DNA of 64,000 nucleotides from Schistosoma mansoni. Taxonomy: Eukaryota; Platyhelminthes; Trematoda; Strigeidida; Schistosomatidae. The translations under genes and the position numbers were made by a program. Positions within the stretch are counted from its first letter, which is position 1. Every line of letters starts with the position of its first letter. Of this stretch, positions 22,028 to 37,000 are shown one piece after another. Under the pieces are notes generated by a model. That model was not told the origin of the DNA, searched no databases, and saw only the letters and a list, made by a program, of their open reading frames with translations. The DNA is taken from assembly GCF_000237925.1 (NCBI RefSeq), contig NC_031495.1, positions 14,333,749 through 14,397,748 of the forward strand. Reading direction: 5' to 3'.

Positions 22028-25000
22028 CTATAGAATAAGTATATTGATAATATAAATACTGACTGGTTAACAAATTAAAGTTCTTGAATGTGGAATCAAA
22101 TCATTCTTTATCGAAAGCCTAAATTCGGTCTAATTTTTTAAGTTAAATACGAACAACGTTTACTGACATTTAGAAATGTAGCAAAAATTGAATCCTTCCC
22201 TCAAAATGTATTACAAATTATATGTATCACTTATCTCGGTGTACTGACCCTTATAGTATCAGATCAGCAGGCAAAATATATCAACATCTAGTGTTGAAGT
22301 CATAGGTTTTTTTAGAAGAGTTATTATTAATTACCGATATCTGTCGTTGGATGTTAAACGCTTGTGCACATTTTCTTTTCAGAGCTAACTATTTACGGAT
22401 AAGTTTAATGTATTTTTTCTAAGTTGTCACCCTGAACAACATGTTTTGTTGGCTGATTAAGAATGCATTCATTTTGTTATACTATATCATGTAACATAAC
22501 TTTCAAATTTTAGTCAGTTAGATTAGAAGCAGCATAATGTCTTTAATTACGTGCATAGATATATTTAAATTAGCAATGAAAACTCAGCTAAGATAAACAA
22601 TAAAAATATAATTAAATAAAGGGTGATGAGAAGGATAAATAATGTTTGTGTAGAGATTGTACGTTGAATGATTAAGTTGAAAGTTTTAACATTTTTCGGA
22701 AAGAAAAAAGTGGGGCAAGTACAGCGGCTAATTGATCACTATGTCAGTGGCATGTGAATGGATGTGCCTGTTCCATTGCAAACGATATTGAGTCATATCA
22801 TCCAGAGTCTAACTATTGGTTACGATAATCAGGCAGACCGCAACCAGGTAGTCTGTACCTACTAACATGGCTAAGTCAAGTTGTTAACGACTTCATTGAC
22901 TGGTGCTATGTTTGGGTTTGGCCACCCTTAGCTTTCTCCCAGTCTGCTCTTGCACCAAAAAGCATAGCCCGTTAAGGTGGGCGGTGGTTGGGTATACATA
23001 ACACATGTCCCAACCACCTCAGTTGATGAAGATATACCACCCTATCAGTCGATTTCTCATCTTTACATAGTACTCTCTTCCTAACCTGGGGATTGCTTAC
23101 TTTATGGTTCCGAAATACACGAGCGATGCTTCGTAGACACTTATGATCGAATACCAGTAACCTACGAATATTCTCCATTCTTCATGTCCATGTTTCACTC
23201 CTCTAAAGTAGAACGGAGAAAACTGCTGCGCAGTAAACTCGCCCTTTGGCTGGAAGACGAATATCTTGCCTACGCCACATGTGACTAAGATTGACAAAAG
23301 CCAGTCAAGCCTTATGAATCCATGCCAGAATTTCGTCAGGCACCAGGTCATCAGTACTGTTGAAACTCATAAGGTAAGTGAGGTGATCAATGAGTTCAAC
23401 TACATCACTCCCTATCACTAATTCAGTGGATGAAGCAATCTAATCCCGAAGTAACATTTTACATGTGAAGTGAAGGAACCGCATTCTAAACATGTTTGTA
23501 TTGTTGCTAAAGTTGGTGGTCTCTGAATTTTTTCAGTGTCCTTACTAAACAGAACTATATCACCTGCATAATTTAAGTCAACAAATAAATCTCCTGGCAG
23601 AAGATCAATCCCTGAAAAGTCAGGCAATGAGTGTTATCGTTAAAAGTATGTTAATGAAATATTTAAGTAAAAATGTAGACAGTGAATAACCCTAACGAAC
23701 ACCGCTTGAGGTAACAAATTCCATAAAAGGTTAGTTTGGTGACTGTCTTGTCTTCTCAGTATTTTAAATCACTTATAATTGTTTTTTTGTCATCACTAGA
23801 CAAAACCGTTATAGCAAAAGAAAACTGTACAGGTAACACTGAGTTTTGTAAAGGTTATTTCCTTAAACAAGATACACAGCAGTACTTATTTGTATATGAG
23901 AAATATAACGCGCATATTTTATGCTCCTTTTGACGGAATGTATAGGTGTATTTTTACACCACTTTTCTGTTGATTGTGTTTTCACCTACGCAATTTAAGG
24001 ATGAACAACTCAAATAGACTTATAACAGTTATTGTCAACTGAAATGAAATTACTTAGGTATCTGTTATGGCTTTGAGTTTGTAAATGTGTATTTTAACTA
24101 TTCAGTTGTTTACGCTTGTTTTTTTTCTATTATTATTCATACCATTGTTTACATGAGTGATTTATTATTTGGAAATTTCGTCTATGTTTTTACTTTTGAT
24201 GAAAGAAGCTTAATGGTTACTTTAAGAAAGATTAGTTAGCTACTTATCATTTTTCGAATACATGTAATTTGTCATTTTGCTGAAGTAGATGTCAGCCCTA
24301 ATATAACAGTTATGTTTATACGAATAGTGTACATTTTTTAGCTTCTATTATTTATGGTATGACCTATAAATATTATTGAAGTAAGCATTTAGTTAGTCTT
24401 GAAGTGGCAGTTTTCGACACTCATTGATGTCAGCTAGTGAAAAACGATTTGCTAGTCTTGATTAGTTCCACAACTGATTTAAATGGATCATGAAAATTGT
24501 TGTCCTGCTGATTATATCTGTGCTCTCACTTACTTGTTATTGTCACGTGGCGTTCTAGGAGATTGATTCGCACTAAACTTACTGCCTGGTGGAAGCATAT
24601 ATCTTGTCTGAAACAAAAGAAAGAAACCAAGACTATACAAAAGATACTGATGAAGACAAGATATTTATCTTCAAGATCTATACTCATGCATATTATGCGT
24701 ATTTTGGTACGTCTTCGTAAACCAACAATATATATGACTGAACACTAAATATTGCACATGTTAACTATGTTTAGTGACCGCTCGGTATTCATATTTGAAT
24801 AAAATATTAGTTAGTAAACAAACCGAAGTTCACTAACTAACTGAGGGTTATGAAATTATTATAATGGTTGTTTTTGTAGAGGCGGTATGAATTACCTCAT
24901 GGAGTTTAGGTCATTTTCAGGCCTTCAATAAATCTGATAAGTGAATCTTATCTGGTCAATAAATTCACAAATCGATTAATCTATAATAGTAGTGATTTTT

Positions 25001-28000
25001 ATTGGTCAATTATGAACCAGTGTTATAATCGAAATACTTATATCCATTAAATAAATGTTACTAGTTTGGAAAGTTTATTGAACAATAACCTAAAACATTA
25101 ATACAATCATCCGGTTGGGTTGTGATAATCATTAAAACTAGGTTAACATTTATTCTCATATGTTTTATTGATGGATTTATTATTAAATAATAAAAATTGG
25201 TTGCTAACAATCACTATTACCATCTACATAAAAACAAACTCTGTAGTAAAATCGAATTGTGACTAACAGTAAGATCTAGAATTCACGTTTCGTCCTACTT
25301 GGAACTCGTCTGCTGAATATACTTGTAACCCAAGTGCTGATTTTCACACTGTGATTCAGACTCACTACTTTCATCTTCAAACGCCATTTAATTGTCTGCT
25401 AAGCTACTGAGTCGATATAGCCATTAACTAATCAAAGTGGTTGAATTCATCTGTGAAGCTTTGTATTTTCCTCTTCAGAATAAATCTTCATAAATACATT
25501 TATTTGTTTTAATTAATTCCTTATTAGTAAAGAATAGCTTTATTATACATTGTATTGAAAATTGTTTATACTACTGATTGTGTACAGTATAGTTAACTAT
25601 TTTCAAAATAATTTCCTCGAAAAATAAAAGCAGTTGTATTCAGTACTTTCACATAATCATGAATTACATATTTCCTCACAGTTAGTAATGTACTCAATAG
25701 TATATCCTTACAACTTTGGAGGTTACTTGTTAGCCATGATCAGTTATGCATTATCTACAACCAGTAACACAGAAGCAACCAATATTTGGTCTTTAGAATG
25801 AGTTTTTGTAATTTTATTCGTTCAGTTTACTTTAAACAACGGGAATTTATATGCAAAGAGACCATGTTTAATTATAATGTAAATATCGACAAAGAACTCT
25901 GCTTGCAACTCTTTTAGGGATATTGTTGGCCCCAAGCCCGGGTAAAAGAGGAGGGTCGGGCATTGGGTCGTCAACCTCATGCCATGGAAAACAACCTTGC
26001 TAAAAAATCGCTAACCAGAATAAGTATCGACAATGAAAAAGTAGTATGAATCGGAAGATTTACTGAATGATAAAATATGAAAACAGAATTGATCCATTCA
26101 ACGTTTAACAGATGTAAATGTTAGTATTTGTCACGCTATAATTCATAATAATATCCCATACATTACATAACTCATATCAAATATAATTAACTTTAGAAAT
26201 TGATTTCAGAAAAAGTCATTTCTATCTTATGTATTCATTATCAGGCATTTTATATTCATGTTTTTGTTAAAGATTTCATGTCAGTTGCATTGTATTTACG
26301 AAATGAGTTAAATTATCTTCTCAGTTAGACTAAGATTTTTAATCTTTAAAAATGTTGTACTATCTTACTATAAACCAGATGATTGACTTTTCATGAATAA
26401 GTATCTTGGTTAGAAATGGTCATTTTGCACTACAATACCCAAGGGATATACATTTCATCATCGATAACAGCATGATCATACGATAAAGTTTACACATCGA
26501 CGTATTAACCCTTTTAGATGATAAGTTCTTTTAGATATCTTAATTATTTTAAAATATTAAATTGTCTGACATTAAGTGACTTTCATTGGTTTTTACATTT
26601 GAATAAAACATCATTTAAATGATGCGATCGTTCTAAGTGACACATTATATTGAATTCAAATGGAGTTATTTTTAGATAATGCCAGAGTAGATACCGTCCT
26701 CAGCATGATATATTACAAAGCGAGTAAACTTTCTATAAGCATTTTTAGAAATCTTCTATAATTCATGAAAGCATTTTCAGTATGTTTTACTTAATCAGAA
26801 ATTACGCATTAGGATAGAGTACAGAACAGTTTTTAGGTCATCTAAGGTTTCATTCACAATCTATTTCTAAACACACCCTTTAGGTAACCCATTATTTATA
26901 ATCACATCACTACTTATACGGTATTTTATTAACTTGGCTATGATTGACTTAATCCGAACTAAACAAGGTATAACTTGTTGATGTCATTTGCATACCTTAA
27001 CCATATCTACTGCAGTTCTAAGCTTTATAAGGATTCAGTTGAAAACATACTGATAATTTGGTTAAATGTACTGTTATTTCAATATTGAAATGTCTAAAAT
27101 CTTTGCACTTTTTATGTGAATGATCATTTCATTTATAAAACATTGATATAAAGATTGAGAAAACACATTTTATACAATTTTATCTTCGTGATTATTATTC
27201 TGAACATCAACTCATTTTATTCAACAGTGACGGACTCACTAAACGTATCAATATACTTTACTTATCAACTACATTTCTTGATAAGAAGGGGTTTTGTGGA
27301 GATTTAGTATTTTCATAGTTGAAAGCGTGAGTCGATTGAAGCTAGATCATCATGGAAAACCTGGAAGCACTGGACGGCCGTTTCGTCCTATTGTGGGACT
27401 CCTCAGCAGTGCGCATCCACGACCTTGCCTCGCGAGATTCGAACTTAGAACCTACCAGTCTCGCGCCAGAACACTTAACCGATTTTTTGAATCATTCAAA
27501 CTCGTCCATTTTTCAAAACATAACTACCGAAGAATGAATTGGAAGATATTAGTTGGTAAAACTAATAAATAAGATAACTACTTATAGAAAATGTTAACTG
27601 TTAAAGATGTTGAAAAGTGCTAAATGATGTAGTGATAACGTACAATCGATAAATACAATTAACAGACTCTAAAATGAATTTCTCTAGCTAAATATTCAGT
27701 CAAATTGACCTGTTATTGGTCGATCATTGGATATAGACATATCCATCTGAGCCGAATGTAAGAGACTATCTAATATATTCTACTATTCACTACACTTTTA
27801 TTCCGCATGTTGACTATTCTGTATTGTGTGTAGATAAACTCTTGTTATAGTCTATATCTGGTTCACAATCCAACAGTATACGTGCATCAGTTCTCGTTAA
27901 AATAGACTGGCGAGGAACGAACAAAAACAGATTTCTTTTTTTTAACAGATGAACCAAAATACCTTCTTGTTTCTCTAAATATTACCTCAAATGCTTGACC

Positions 28001-31000
28001 TAGTTTTCATTACAGTTTAATCAGTATATATATATATTATTTTTCCTGAAGATTTTACACATAGATTTCAAGAATCTTAGAAAGAAAGCTTAAGAATTCA
28101 TTGGATTATATTAGGGAGCTATGTCATCAGTTTACATCTCAAGAATGCCATAAATTTTTAAGTTATATGATAAATATTTATAATAATATAGTGTAAACAA
28201 AATAATCGTCGTGTTTAGGATAGATCAATCGATTTATTATATTTAAGTCTAATAACTTATATACACTTAAGCAGAGTTTGATATTATCTAATACTGATGG
28301 TTATTTACTTTTTTGAATATGACGAGTGAAGTCAAGTGGTTACACTAGGATCTCAAAGTTTTATACATTCAGTTGATCACTAAATTTTATCAATAGTTCT
28401 ATTCTTAACTTCATGATTTACCAGTAAACAGAATAATTAAATAGACAAATGAAAATTCAACAATCATAAAATAAATCTGAGTTGTATCACATTATTAGCT
28501 TTAGCTATATATATTAGACAAACTCTTACCTCTTGTCTATCAACTACATTTGGTGAGTTGTAGTTAAACAATGATGGTTCATATTGATGTGGAACCACCG
28601 TGAATCTGTTCTCAAAGTGAGGTATATAAACTCGATCTTCATAAGGAGATTCCTTCCTGGAAACAAATTATGTATATATATATAATGTTTAGATTAAAGC
28701 TTAAATTTACAGAGACTAATTTTTTTCTGAACATTGTTCAATGTCACTAGTTATATCAAACAATATCTAAATATTCAAATGTAATCAATGGAAACAGTTT
28801 AAAATGCAAAATGAAATGATTATTCTCATCTGTTTATTATCATCTTATCTAATACACATATGAAACATCAACATAAAATCACCGATTGGATAATTGTATT
28901 GAGTTTTAAAAGCAATTCTACCTGATTCTGATGGTAAACGTTTAGATGTTAATTGATTTGGAAAGTAGCAGTTTTTGTTCTCCATGTACAAATATAGGAA
29001 ATCAGCTACTTGATATATTTTATATAGTTGAGATCATGAGTAAATTGAAGCTAGACTACCGTGGAAAACCTGGAAGCACTGGACGGCCGTTTCGTCTTAT
29101 TGTTGGACTCCTCAGCAGTGCACATCCACGATAGACATCAACACCGTGGGGTGTCGGCTCAGTGGTCTATCGGTTAAGTGCTCTGGAGCGAGACTGGTAG
29201 GTCATGAGTAGTGTATGCTACTTATGTTGACGGATAAAACTAGTATGTAACAACGATCGGAAGTGGAATGCCTAGCATCAGAAGGTTGAGAGGATCAAAT
29301 TGAAGCGAACATGAATATAAACAGAGAGTAACTGTAATAACAACAAGAATGAAGGGAAGATGAATTTTGTGAGAGGCTATTGATGGAAGATGTGCAAATT
29401 ATGTATTTAATGTACGGTTTCCATATTTTCTGAGGACATTATGTAATTTTTCATTCAATAAATAAATTGGTTTTCTCCACCTATTTTCGTTCACTACAGT
29501 GTGTTTTGTGAACGTAGAGTAATCAATAAAGTGTAATATACGTTAAACATGGTCAGATAGTACAAGAAAGTAATACAACTGCTATATCATGTGGATTTTA
29601 AAAGGGTAGATTTCACATGTTTATCATGGGAACAGACAACGAACATTTTCATCACTGGAGTTGTGCTTAATTTGTTACATGAATTTTGGCGCCTACTTAG
29701 GACTGTAATTCCATTATTTTTAATATTGTCTAAGCTTCACTGTCAGAACATTATTTCACTATTGGTAACAATGTTTTATATAGACGAGATTTAAGAGTCA
29801 GGGATTTACGTCGATTGATGTATGAATAACAACTGACTGTATGATGCGAAGCTATTATCTTATCGAAAATACTAATCCTAAAATGTCGAGTAAGATCCAT
29901 TAGTATAAGAGGTATGGCAGATGTGTTAAAAGAAAGACAAACCGAAGGTTCTTGTGTTACACAAAATATAAACAGGTCACGCATATATCTGTGATATATA
30001 TCTCCAACTATCAAGTAATACATAACCGATATAGATTCATGGATCACTATGTGTAAAGGTTAAAATGACACATAGTACGCTGACATACTTCACCTTTAAT
30101 AAGTAGGATTAAAGAAGTATCAATGAGTAAATTGAAGCTAGATCATCATGGAAAACCTGGAAGCACTGGATGGCCGTTTCATTTTGTAAAATTATCCAAA
30201 AATTATGCATTTAATGACTTAATTGTCTTATAATACTTTGATCATTTAAGCTTAGTTGATACCCCGGAAGCATGGACTGAATTGTTTAGTTACTTTATTA
30301 CTAACAAGTTGTAAACGTTTTATAAATTGATTTGATGAAAAGTATTATCTATAGGGTATTTAAAAAAATTTCAAGTCAAATATTGACGAAACGACTGTCC
30401 AGTACTTCGAGGTTTTCCATGGTGGTCTAGCTTCAATTGACTCATGATCTCAACTATTAAAATATTGATGTGTTCTAAAATGACTTAATAATTATCCCTT
30501 GTCATGTTGTTTACGTAATAAAGTTGAAACCTTGTTGACATCACAATCTAATGTGAATGACCTACGGAATTAGTCAGTATGTGACTTACAGTATCTTGTA
30601 AGTGAGTTTGTTTCATATGAAAGTCACTTACAGATCAACTGATTGATGCTGATTTTGTGAAGATTAACTACCAATACAGTTGATTTCATTTTTTTATCTT
30701 ATGGTCATTTACTTTTCAGAACAGATATCAACCCCCCTGGATATATATTTGTTGTTATAATGGATTGACAGTTAAATTGTTAGTCTACTTATAGAAAGAT
30801 AACGGAGAGAACTTTCAAAACTATTGCTTCATTCTCGACCAAACATCATATATTTTTTTCATATACCGATAATTTCAGGCGTTACTTATCATCCCAGGGA
30901 TCTAATAACAATTTTTAAAAATATCATAAGTTCCTAATTAAGGAAGCCAAGATCTTAATATCTTGATCACATGCTTAGTTATTTAACTACCTTGGTATAT

Positions 31001-34000
31001 TCCATGCATCTCCAAGATTGCGCCATAGCCTTTCATATTCATTTGTCAAATTCGATTGAATAAAAAGCACAACATAATCTGGCAATAGTGGATAAATGGT
31101 TGATTGAGCAATATTTGATCTATTCGTTTTAGGGTTTCGTGTAGCATCAACTCCATATCTAAAATAAAAGATGAATAAACAAATACAGTGAATACTTATC
31201 ACCACCAATATGTATTGTTCAAACCTTTGAAAAGAACTTCTAGACTGAAGTGTGTATGTTTGTTGATACATTGACATTGATACAAATGCAAGTTAGCCTA
31301 AGTTGCCACATAATGATATCTAAGTGATAATTGGCTCGTTCCAGTAATATTCATTTAACGCTTGACATGATTTGTTTTATAGTGTGGTTTCTGGCTACTA
31401 GTTCTATAATTTTCGAATGATTATTTCGGACCAAATTATATCGACAAAGTAACATTATATACGCTCCTATTCTAGTTATTCTAGTCATAAGGTTTACGTT
31501 TGCTTAGTGGAAACAATTTTGATGATTTGTCAATAATGATTCTATATTAGGTAGGTTATTTAAAGATTCATCGTTTCAGTAACGATTTTTGAATTTCCAT
31601 GAATAAAACTATAAAATGAAGACTAGTTTATCAATAATGCAGCATTAGTAACAGATAGTTGAGCTGTTTAGATGGTTTAAACAATTTATGTAAATTATCA
31701 AAAAAACCTTCAGGTAAGGTAAATCATATTGGTCATAAACAATCATGTCTTTATCTACTTAATTATTAACTGCTAATGTATAATGTACTTATTTACTTAC
31801 TTTAAAAATTCAAATAGTTGTCTTGTTAAGTGAGCAGCATTCGGATCTACAAGATAGTCTTGAAGTCTAGCCAATAGAATACATGCAAACTTCAGTTTTT
31901 CAAAGAAATCAACAGCACATTTTTTCACAGGTTCATCCACCTCAGTGGTTAAAGCTGAATAATGTAGAGAGTAAGAAATTTTATTTAATAGAGAAACTAT
32001 GAATTATAACATTTGAATGAAGTTATTGAAATACATTTATGCAAACTAGAAAAATTCTGGACATTGTTTACTTGGCTGAGTGAAGATAATAAGGCTGTTC
32101 TTTTTTAGTGTATAAGAATATAATCTAGTCACTCAACAACTAGTGTACTTAATAGGTATAAACACTTTTAATAGATTTAGCTGTTATTTCATTGTCGTCT
32201 ATCCTTTTCTATCTGTATTTACCCATTTCATCATCGTTATTATCAAGAGTAAATGACACTGAATCTATGCTTCGTACATCTCATTTTATTTTAGTTTTTC
32301 TTTGTCAGCGATAGTTCTAACCACTTTTGTAGTGGACCTAATTAATTGAATTAAATCCTCTAATCTTTCATGATTTGACTGCAAGGAAATTAAGCTCTAC
32401 ATTTACTCTCGCTGTATTCATTTGTCCTTTGAGCAACTCTTATGGACTTTTCTGGACAATCTGTAGAGAATTTAACGAATTACTTAGAAAAAACAGTCAC
32501 AGTTGAATACTGTTAGTTTATTGTAAGTGTATTCGGACTAAGAGTATCAGATTTTCTGTTTGTTATGTTGTGAATAAATAATCAGCTGTATTTGAGCTTT
32601 CATTTTTTTCCTTTATGTATCACTTCATTTGCTCTAGACGACGAGCAATTACACGTATGTTCAACCCTTCTTTAGTGTTGACTGAATTTGATTGATTAAG
32701 TTACAATGTATCCACTAGTATAGGTCACGTGACATCCCGTCTACTATGCTCAGTTTTCTGTCCAATACATTCAGTCACGACCTAAAACAACGTTAGAAAT
32801 CTTATTTGACGTTCAAATAAAATGATCATACTTCAAGAAGTGTAATGATATATTTAATTTACAACGATTAAAATTTATAAATTGGAGTGTGAACTATAAG
32901 TAATTATATTAGTGTAATAAAGAATCCTGATCTATAGTTAATAGAGGCAGTTGTGGATATTCATAAATTCAATAGCTTACATCACAAACACATGTCATAT
33001 AGACAATCAGTGGAAACTAGGAAATACCAGACAGCTGTTTCAATCTAGTATGGCACTCATGAGCAGTGTGCACCCACAACCCTACTAGGGATCTCTAGCT
33101 GTAAAACCTTAAGGTCCTGGGTTCGGTCCACGATAAAGTCTTGGGCATCCCTTACTAAGAAGTTTCATGCTACAACGAAACATATCCACTGACTCTTGGT
33201 TTTTTATGGTTGTTTAACAATGGTCTATCATTATGAAACTAACTAGTAAAATACCAATTTTTATAACAAGCTACCAGTTTCAAAAAGCATATTTCTATTT
33301 CTTTATTGAAAAAAGGGGAATAACTTATTTACTCTAATCAATAAATTTATTGTACAGAATAAATAAATTTTCAGACTCAATAAAAGGAAAGAGCTATTGG
33401 CTTGAATTTATCGGCTTTGTATTCTAAATACGCACTTCACAATTCGTGTTATGAAATAAATACTATTCTATAGGAGTAATGAAGAGAATTCACCAAGGAC
33501 ATATTAGATGTTTAAATAGATACTAAAGTTTTCAAAGAACTAAAAAAAACAAACATTTTATCTAATGGAAATGTTGATAATTACATTCGATAGTCGTTAG
33601 CGATTTATTAAGAAATATGATGTTGATTACAGTATACTTTGTCAATGACCTTCAGGGAACCTTAAAGTAACACTGAGCAAAAAAATTTCAGTTTCACCTA
33701 ATCATAGTACAGTCGATATAAATGAGTAATTTATGAAAAACGCATAAAAAATTAAAATATGTTCATAAGTCTTATAGGATTGATAAATTAATTAAGGTTC
33801 TCAGATAGATGTTCGAATTTAAGATAATAGCGTGTGGTATATATGAACTCATTTATATGACTCCATGTCATTTAACCTTTGGAGCTTTATATCTTTTAAG
33901 GGAGTTCCTCAAACTCAACCACATGGCTTTTATCTTAATAATGGTATAATCACGTACTTTAAGGTCCAAAAATGACTCTTATTTACTACTACCTGATGAT

Positions 34001-37000
34001 TAGGACAATGTCTGTGGTGATACCTCTGAGATCCCCAATCATCTACGCATATTGTTGTCCGGAATTGAGTATATTTTGTGATAAGGAGTAATAATGTAGG
34101 AGTTATCCGATCACGAATGTATCGTGACTTTTTTATAACGTTCTACGTCATATACAGAAAAACTAATAATAAAATTGAAAGGCTTCTATTTATTTATTTA
34201 TTCAACTTCAATATTCCGACGTCAACTATAATTTCTTTTTCTAAAAACTAATTCATCTATCATTCAAAAATCTCAGTGGAACAGGGTTGAATTTAATAGT
34301 ATTAAGGGCGAATGTCCTTACAATAAAGGTACCAGTCCATTGCTATAAATTAGGCTTCATCATTCAGAACAACTCGAAGTGTAACAGATTTCTCCAAAAT
34401 GTGTTGAACGACGAACATTACTATTTACTTATATGGGAGTCTCGAACGTGTGAACAATACACCGATCCATATAGACTTTTTATATCCAATAAATATTACT
34501 ACGTATAACTTTTATCTCTCAGTTCCATTCATTCTCTGTCAGTTATCTCATGTCCATAAGCACACATAAAGTCATTTCTAAGCAATATGACTTCTTGTAA
34601 ATTGTGTACTATAACATCAATATAAATACAATACTACGTTAGCATTCTTGTTTGAAATATATACTGTGATCTTGAAATCGCTATCTGCTATCTGACTAAT
34701 TTGCCAGCAGTGTATACTTTTACGGAATATGATTTTTAAATAATAACCTAAACTAACATTTATTTTGATGGTATTAATGAGTTTAATAAAATTAACTTGA
34801 TCATATAAAGTTATAACAGAAAATATTAGTAATAGTAAGAGATCTACTACTTTGTTATGAATACCACTGATTACCAAGTATGTATGCAGTTCATAGTGAA
34901 TCACATGTATACTTTCAACAGATTGACTCTATATATATAATTATTATAGTATAAAAATCGGTTTTTACAAAACGTTTATAAAGTGAATGAACTCACAAGA
35001 TGTTTGATTCACATTAACACTTGAAATTCGACTTTTTGATTTACTCGATGTAGCAACAGATGCTGATGATTTAGTGAACTGTCGACTTGTTCTGCTTTTT
35101 AAAATTTTGTAATTTGATTCAATGTCATCAAAGCAGAGATTTAGAAGTGCAACTTCTAAGTCAATCCATTCACGATCTATTCAAGTATAAAGCAATAGAA
35201 AAATCACATAAGCTTGATTCAGATCACTTTTTATAATAGTATAAAGCTAAGGTGTCAGTTTCAAATGAAACAATGAAATAGTTATGCCACAGATATATGA
35301 TATTCAAACAACAGAATATCAAACTTAACACATATTTTATGTAAATCCAAATAATCTTTTATATGGTACTGTCCTTGATTATGAAGTTAAAATAACTATG
35401 GATGTTAACAACAGGAAATGGTCTTACATTATTATGAAGGCATATGAGTATTTCATGTATAAAATGAAAATCGTATGGTGGTTCACGTTGAGCGATAGGA
35501 AAACCTGGATGGATCTTCATCCAGGTTAGTATGTACCATCAAAATGTATCTATGATCTTGAACTACCTAATCGTCTCTGTAGAGTGTAAACTCACAAGAT
35601 CTTTTGTCGTAATCCAAACTAAGATTAACCTCATATGTATGACTGAAGATCTTGGGTAGTAACCAGTAACATGCTATCTAATCTTTATTACTCACCTAAT
35701 TCTAGCTATGTAGTTTCAGCGAAACTACTAGTTAGATTTAATTGACTTTATTTTAGTCCTCGTTGAATGTTAAGAAATTTGGATTCTGGAAGGGTAACTC
35801 AAGAATCTACTTATTTAGCTTTCATTTTTACCTTAAATTTTAGTCTTAATAAACACTGTATCAATGCTGATTAACTCATTATCAAAGTTTCCAACTTATA
35901 AATGTTCATTCAAGAATGAAAGCGAATCTAGAGTTGGTGGCATTTAATTTCCCGATAGGAATGAGTTGAAGATGCTATTAAGTACACTTAGATGTTTTAC
36001 TTACACCAAGTAAGCAACAGAATAAATTAAAATCAGTATATTGTAAAGTATCTTATTATGTCTTTGTAAATAAAGAATGAACCTATATGTCTATTGTATC
36101 AATGAATTTAAATATAGCCACTATAATTCCACATTGTACAGACTAATTTATAATTTGAAGATGTAAACATATTTGATTCTTTTGTTATACAACAGTACGA
36201 CTATTTCCAGAGGACAAGTTTGTTTTTATTATATATATATATATATGAATGTAATAAGATATCCAATGAAATTATAATGAGTCCATTTCAATTTCTTCAT
36301 TTTTCAGACTTACTTACTTACTTACGCCTGTTACTCCCAATGAAGCATAGGCCGCCGACCAGCTTTCTCTAATCCACTCTGTCCTGGGCCTTCCTTTCTA
36401 GTTCTATCCATTTTTTGTTCAGTCTTCTCATGTCTGTCTCCATTTCTCAGCGTAATGTGTTCTTTGGTCTTCCTATTCTTCTTTGACCTTCGGTACTCCA
36501 TGTAGGGGCTTGCCTTGTGACGCAGTTGGGTGAGTTCCTTAAAGTGTGTCCTATTCACTTCCAGCGCTTCTTCCTGATTTCTTCCTCCACTGGAATCTGG
36601 TTCGTTCTCTTCCACAGTAATTTGTTGCTGATAGTGTCTGGCCAACGGATCCGAAGCACTTTGCGTAGACAACTGTTGATAAACACCTGTATCTTCTGTA
36701 TGATGGCTTTTATAGTTCTCCACGTCTCCGCCCCATACAGTAGAATTGTCTTGACATTTGTATTGAAAATTCTGATCTTGGGGTTGGTTGAAAGTTGTTT
36801 TGAGTTCCAGATGTTCTTTAGTTATGAATATGCTGCTCTTGCTTTGCCGATCTTCGCCCTCACATCTGCATCTGATCCACCGTATTCATCGATGATGCTG
36901 CCCAGATATGTAAAGGTTTTCACATCCTCCAAAGCTGCTCCGTCATGTGTAATTCGATTGGTGCATGCTCATATCAAATTATGGGATAATGGAAAATATT

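Noticed and set aside
29212-29498. Possible solo LTR (TG..CA ends, AATAAA inside)
   Set aside because: No target-site duplication or second copy was found, and it adjoins a composite SINE; the evidence is too weak.
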